64,000 nucleotides of DNA from Synechococcus sp. PROS-U-1. Its GTDB lineage: Bacteria; Cyanobacteriota; Cyanobacteriia; PCC-6307; Cyanobiaceae. The notes under the pieces were generated by a model. The model did not search any database. It was given only the letters and a program-made list of their open reading frames with translations, and was not told the origin of the DNA. Position 1 is the first letter of the stretch; each line of letters starts with the position of its first letter. The stretch covers positions 1,488,001 to 1,552,000 of the forward strand of contig NZ_CP047951.1 of assembly GCF_014279755.1 (NCBI RefSeq), in the 5' to 3' direction. Positions 61,421 to 64,000 of this stretch are shown piece by piece. The position numbers and the translations under genes are program-made.

Positions 61421-61975
61421 ATGCAGCTCCTCCAGTCTTTGAGTCGCGTAATCGTTTGCGGCGTCCTGGCACTGGTGCTGGGAGCCTGCGCGGCAGGACC
61501 AACGGCAGGGCTGCAGTCGTACCAAAGCCCGGATGGCCGTTTTGCTTTCCTCTATCCCACCGGCTGGACCCAGGTGCAGGTAAGCAACGGACCGCGGGTT
61601 GTGTTTCACGACCTGATCCACAGCGATGAAACCGTGAGCCTGATGATCAACAAGGTGAGTGAAGACAACGAACTCAACGAACTCGGCAGTGCTGTTGCCG
61701 TTGGGGAACGGTTGCGCCGGGAAGTGATCGCCACCGCCGGCAGCGGTCGCACCGCTGAGCTGGTGGAAGCACAGGAACGCGAGGTGAATGGCCACACCTT
61801 CTACGACCTGGAATATGCGGTGCATCTGGAAGATCGCGACCGTCACGAGCTGGCCACTGTGGTGGTTGACCGAGGCCGGCTGTACACCCTGGCCACCAGC
61901 GTCAACGAGGATCGCTGGGACAAGGTGGATGATCTCTGCGGCCGGGTGGTGCGCTCGCTGAATCTGCTGATTTGA
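61421..61975 (+). CDS. CyanoP (PsbP-like) lipoprotein
   Basis: 184 residues from the ATG at 61421 (MQLLQSLSRVIVCGVLALVL); a frame open from 61337 runs through recR promoter space and is not used. The lipobox LGAC gives a lipidated Cys. The mature PsbP fold has SYQSPDGRFAFLYPTGW, VVFHDLIHSDETVSLMI and the end YTLATSVNEDRWDKV. CyanoP binds the lumenal side of photosystem II and helps assembly. Supports the cyanobacterial assignment. Confidence 0.93.
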   Translation: MQLLQSLSRVIVCGVLALVLGACAAGPTAGLQSYQSPDGRFAFLYPTGWTQVQVSNGPRVVFHDLIHSDETVSLMINKVSEDNELNELGSAVAVGERLRREVIATAGSGRTAELVEAQEREVNGHTFYDLEYAVHLEDRDRHELATVVVDRGRLYTLATSVNEDRWDKVDDLCGRVVRSLNLLI

Positions 61976-62086
61976 GCTGCATCAGACGATTAAAGAGCAA
62001 AAAAAAACCTAAACACGATTAGTAGCAGCCCTAATCAAGATGAAACGCTAGAGACCACTTGGTACAAATCGGACACAAAAAACCGA

Positions 62087-62104
62087 ATCCCTCAAGTGAG
62101 GGAT
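62087..62104 (+). promoter_or_regulatory. Short hairpin at the RTX gene start
   Basis: ATCCCTC, loop AAGT, then GAGGGAT: 7 bp. The candidate GTG start (62096) of the edge RTX gene is inside it. It could be a leader hairpin or the end of the CyanoP transcript; no T-run follows. Confidence 0.35.
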
Positions 62105-64000
62105 GCAAGTCGCGGACGAAACCATAAATATTGGGTATCAGACGAAACACCTCACGTGCTGAATCCTTCCAAGAGAAACGCAAGCGATGCAGCGTTATGG
62201 GTCGGCGAGGAGCAGCGCGGAAGCCTTCAAAGTGGCCCCCTCAGGCGTGATGAGGAGATCGACGGTGATTCAGCTGCTGAGCAGATCGACGGCGAACAAG
62301 GCGACGACAGCATCGAAGCAGGAGCCGGTGCCGACACCTTGGAAGGTGGCAAGGGTGATGACACCCTCGATGGTGGCAAAGGCGATGACCTGCTGATTGG
62401 TGGTAGCGGTGGTGACACCTATGCGCTGTCGCGAGGTGATGACACGATTCAGGGCTACAAAGCTGGCGATCAGATTGTTCTTTCAGATGATCTGATTGGT
62501 GCAGGTTTGCAACGCAAGGATGTCTCCATTGAGAACACCATCATCAATGGCAAAGAAGCTGCTTATCTACGATTTGAAGTTGACGGAAAAACATATACGA
62601 CAACAGTAATCGGCATCAAAGATGGTGCTGAAGAGATCAAAATCAAGAATGACAATCTCGCCGGAGATAACATCATCGAGTCAGACGAAAAAAACGACAA
62701 TCTTGAGGCCGGCAAAGGAGACGATCAAATCGATTCAGGCGCAGGCAATGACACCGTTGACGGAGGGAGAGGAGACGATCAAATCAATGGGGAAAAGGGC
62801 AACGACAGCATCGAAGCAGGAGCTGGTGCCGACACACTGGATGGCGGAAAAGGGACAGACTCAATTGACGGCGGACTAGGGAATGACGTCCTCGATGGCG
62901 GCAAAGGCGATGACGTCCTGAATGGCGGCGACGGAGATGACCTTCTGATTGGCGGAAGTGGGGCCGATACCTATCAACTCTCACGGGGAGATGACACGAT
63001 CAGGGGCTACAAGGGAGGCGATGCAATTGAACTTTCTCAGGAACTTATTGATGCGGGCTTAAGCAGAAGTGACATAACAATCGAGCCAACCCGAATCGAT
63101 GGCAAAGAAGCAGCGCTTCTGAGCTACACACTCGATGGCAGGAGATACACAACAACGGTTATTGGAATCAAAGATGCTGAAGACATAGAAATCGGGGCAG
63201 CCAAAGCCGAAAATAGCAATGTTTATATTGGAGATAAAAAAGAAGATAACAGAACCAAAGGGGAAAATAATCTCACCAATACCGAGGATAAAGGCACAGA
63301 AACATGGACCAAAGACGGTACAGGCGAGGCTGGATTTGCCGAGCCAGGGAGTTCAGCCGAATCAATCGTAGGAGGGATGGGAGATGATTATATTTTTGGA
63401 AATCATGGCGAGGATACGATTAGGGGCGAGCAGGGGAAAGACACACTCTACGGAAATCAAGGCAATGACGAAATCTATGGAAACGGAGGCAATGATTTCA
63501 TTCATGGGGGAGATGAAAACGACACGCTTGTCGGAAGTGGCGGCAAAGATGAAATATATGGCTGGAAGGACGATGACTTACTTCAGGGCGGAGCTGACAA
63601 CGACATACTGAACGGTGGCGATGGCAATGACTTACTTCAGGGCGGAGCTGACAACGACACACTGAACGGTGGCGATGGCAATGACACATTAGATGGCGGA
63701 TCTGAAGACGACGCATTCGTAGCGAGCAAGGGGAATGATGTAATCAAAAATTTCAAATATGGTGAGGATAAATTAATAGACGACACAGAAAATGGGTACA
63801 CCTGGGACAAAGAAAATATTGATTTGATCGACAAAGATTCAGTAAAAATAAACGTGCTTGAGAATGGAGGCGGAGATCCAGTTGGTTCCACAACAATCAA
63901 AATATCCAATTACAAAGATTTCAAGGACGCCTTAGACGGAACGGCGACCACACCCAGCTTCCCTGAAGATGAAGAAATCAACGGAGGCGAAGGAAACGAC
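62096..64000 (+). CDS. Large RTX (Ca-binding repeat) protein, 5' part, runs off the window
   Basis: Open to the right edge (635 codons seen) in the frame of 62096. The start is uncertain: the frame is open from 61994, and the only standard starts upstream of the repeats are a GTG at 62096 and weaker choices; no ribosome binding site stands out. No signal peptide. Two near-identical modules (about 62300-62646 and 62798-63194) each consist of RTX nonapeptides ending LLIGGSG, then TYxLSRGDDTIxGYK, and a GKEAA...YTTTVIGIKD tail. A third RTX region with a 54-bp tandem duplication follows, then another KNFKYGEDK-type spacer. Type I secretion and calcium-dependent folding are expected from the family. 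Confidence 0.85.
   Translation, partial: MRDASRGRNHKYWVSDETPHVLNPSKRNASDAALWVGEEQRGSLQSGPLRRDEEIDGDSAAEQIDGEQGDDSIEAGAGADTLEGGKGDDTLDGGKGDDLLIGGSGGDTYALSRGDDTIQGYKAGDQIVLSDDLIGAGLQRKDVSIENTIINGKEAAYLRFEVDGKTYTTTVIGIKDGAEEIKIKNDNLAGDNIIESDEKNDNLEAGKGDDQIDSGAGNDTVDGGRGDDQINGEKGNDSIEAGAGADTLDGGKGTDSIDGGLGNDVLDGGKGDDVLNGGDGDDLLIGGSGADTYQLSRGDDTIRGYKGGDAIELSQELIDAGLSRSDITIEPTRIDGKEAALLSYTLDGRRYTTTVIGIKDAEDIEIGAAKAENSNVYIGDKKEDNRTKGENNLTNTEDKGTETWTKDGTGEAGFAEPGSSAESIVGGMGDDYIFGNHGEDTIRGEQGKDTLYGNQGNDEIYGNGGNDFIHGGDENDTLVGSGGKDEIYGWKDDDLLQGGADNDILNGGDGNDLLQGGADNDTLNGGDGNDTLDGGSEDDAFVASKGNDVIKNFKYGEDKLIDDTENGYTWDKENIDLIDKDSVKINVLENGGGDPVGSTTIKISNYKDFKDALDGTATTPSFPEDEEINGGEGND
63577..63684 (+). repeat. 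Two tandem 54-bp copies inside the RTX gene
   Basis: Copies at 63577-63630 and 63631-63684 differ by a single T/C change. Each encodes 18 residues, two RTX nonapeptides (QGGADND then NGGDGND). Recent in-frame duplication extends the beta-roll. Confidence 0.85.

Noticed and set aside
1-64000. tRNA or rRNA genes
   Set aside because: No cloverleaf T-arm (GGTTCRANNCC) or rRNA core sequence was found by eye in the gaps between genes; a tRNAscan run would settle it.

Overview
The window reads as chromosome of a marine picocyanobacterium, most likely a Synechococcus. It holds cytochrome c6, a CyanoP lipoprotein, a BciA-type divinyl chlorophyllide reductase (expected in monovinyl-chlorophyll Synechococcus, absent from Prochlorococcus), a marine-type PhoB/PhoR pair, cyanobacterial ClpC and an iron-uptake-type porin N-terminus. 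Genes are dense and often overlap by an ATGA, and no tRNA, rRNA, CRISPR array, IS element or integrase was seen.

Layout. 1-7 kb: porin fragment, a HupE/UreJ permease behind a cobalamin riboswitch, cytochrome c6, small conserved proteins, an RsmE-like methylase, an HdeD-like membrane protein, an RTX protein and an AraC regulator. 7-14 kb: a fused 5-oxoprolinase and a three-gene set of DUF318 permease, TIGR03943-type partner and exported protein. 14-18.4 kb: a zinc module. A Zur/Fur-like palindrome lies between znuA (leftward) and znuC-znuB (rightward). Downstream of znuA come an outer-membrane barrel with a very long His/Asp-rich insert and a His-rich EF-hand protein. 18.5-24 kb: an AT-richer segment with a 1572-residue tandem glycosyltransferase and a sulfotransferase, probably for a sulfated surface glycan.

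25-36 kb is core metabolism: a GHL10-like protein, prs, an LCP protein, bciA, malQ, a RodZ-like protein, a pseudouridine synthase and phoR-phoB. 36-38.4 kb holds the item I find most interesting: a gene for a pentameric ligand-gated ion channel (Cys-loop superfamily, ELIC/GLIC-like), divergent from and overlapping at its 5' end a gene for a solitary type I periplasmic binding protein. 38-52.9 kb: an ABC1/UbiB kinase, a PLP decarboxylase, RlpA, CdsA, an alpha/beta hydrolase, a GldA-like dehydrogenase, ClpC, a GNAT acetyltransferase, and the tight lysA-cdaA-uppS-bioB run (cdaA makes c-di-AMP). 52.9-57.1 kb is gene-poor, with several very small membrane ORFs, an exported cupin and TrhO.

57-64 kb: a protein with two copies of a SnoaL-like domain, a GST-DUF952 fusion whose GTG start is buried in a strong hairpin, lipA-recR, CyanoP, and the 5' part of a large RTX protein that runs off the window. 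Metal handling (Co/B12, Zn, Ca-binding RTX and EF-hand) and cell-surface functions recur through the window.
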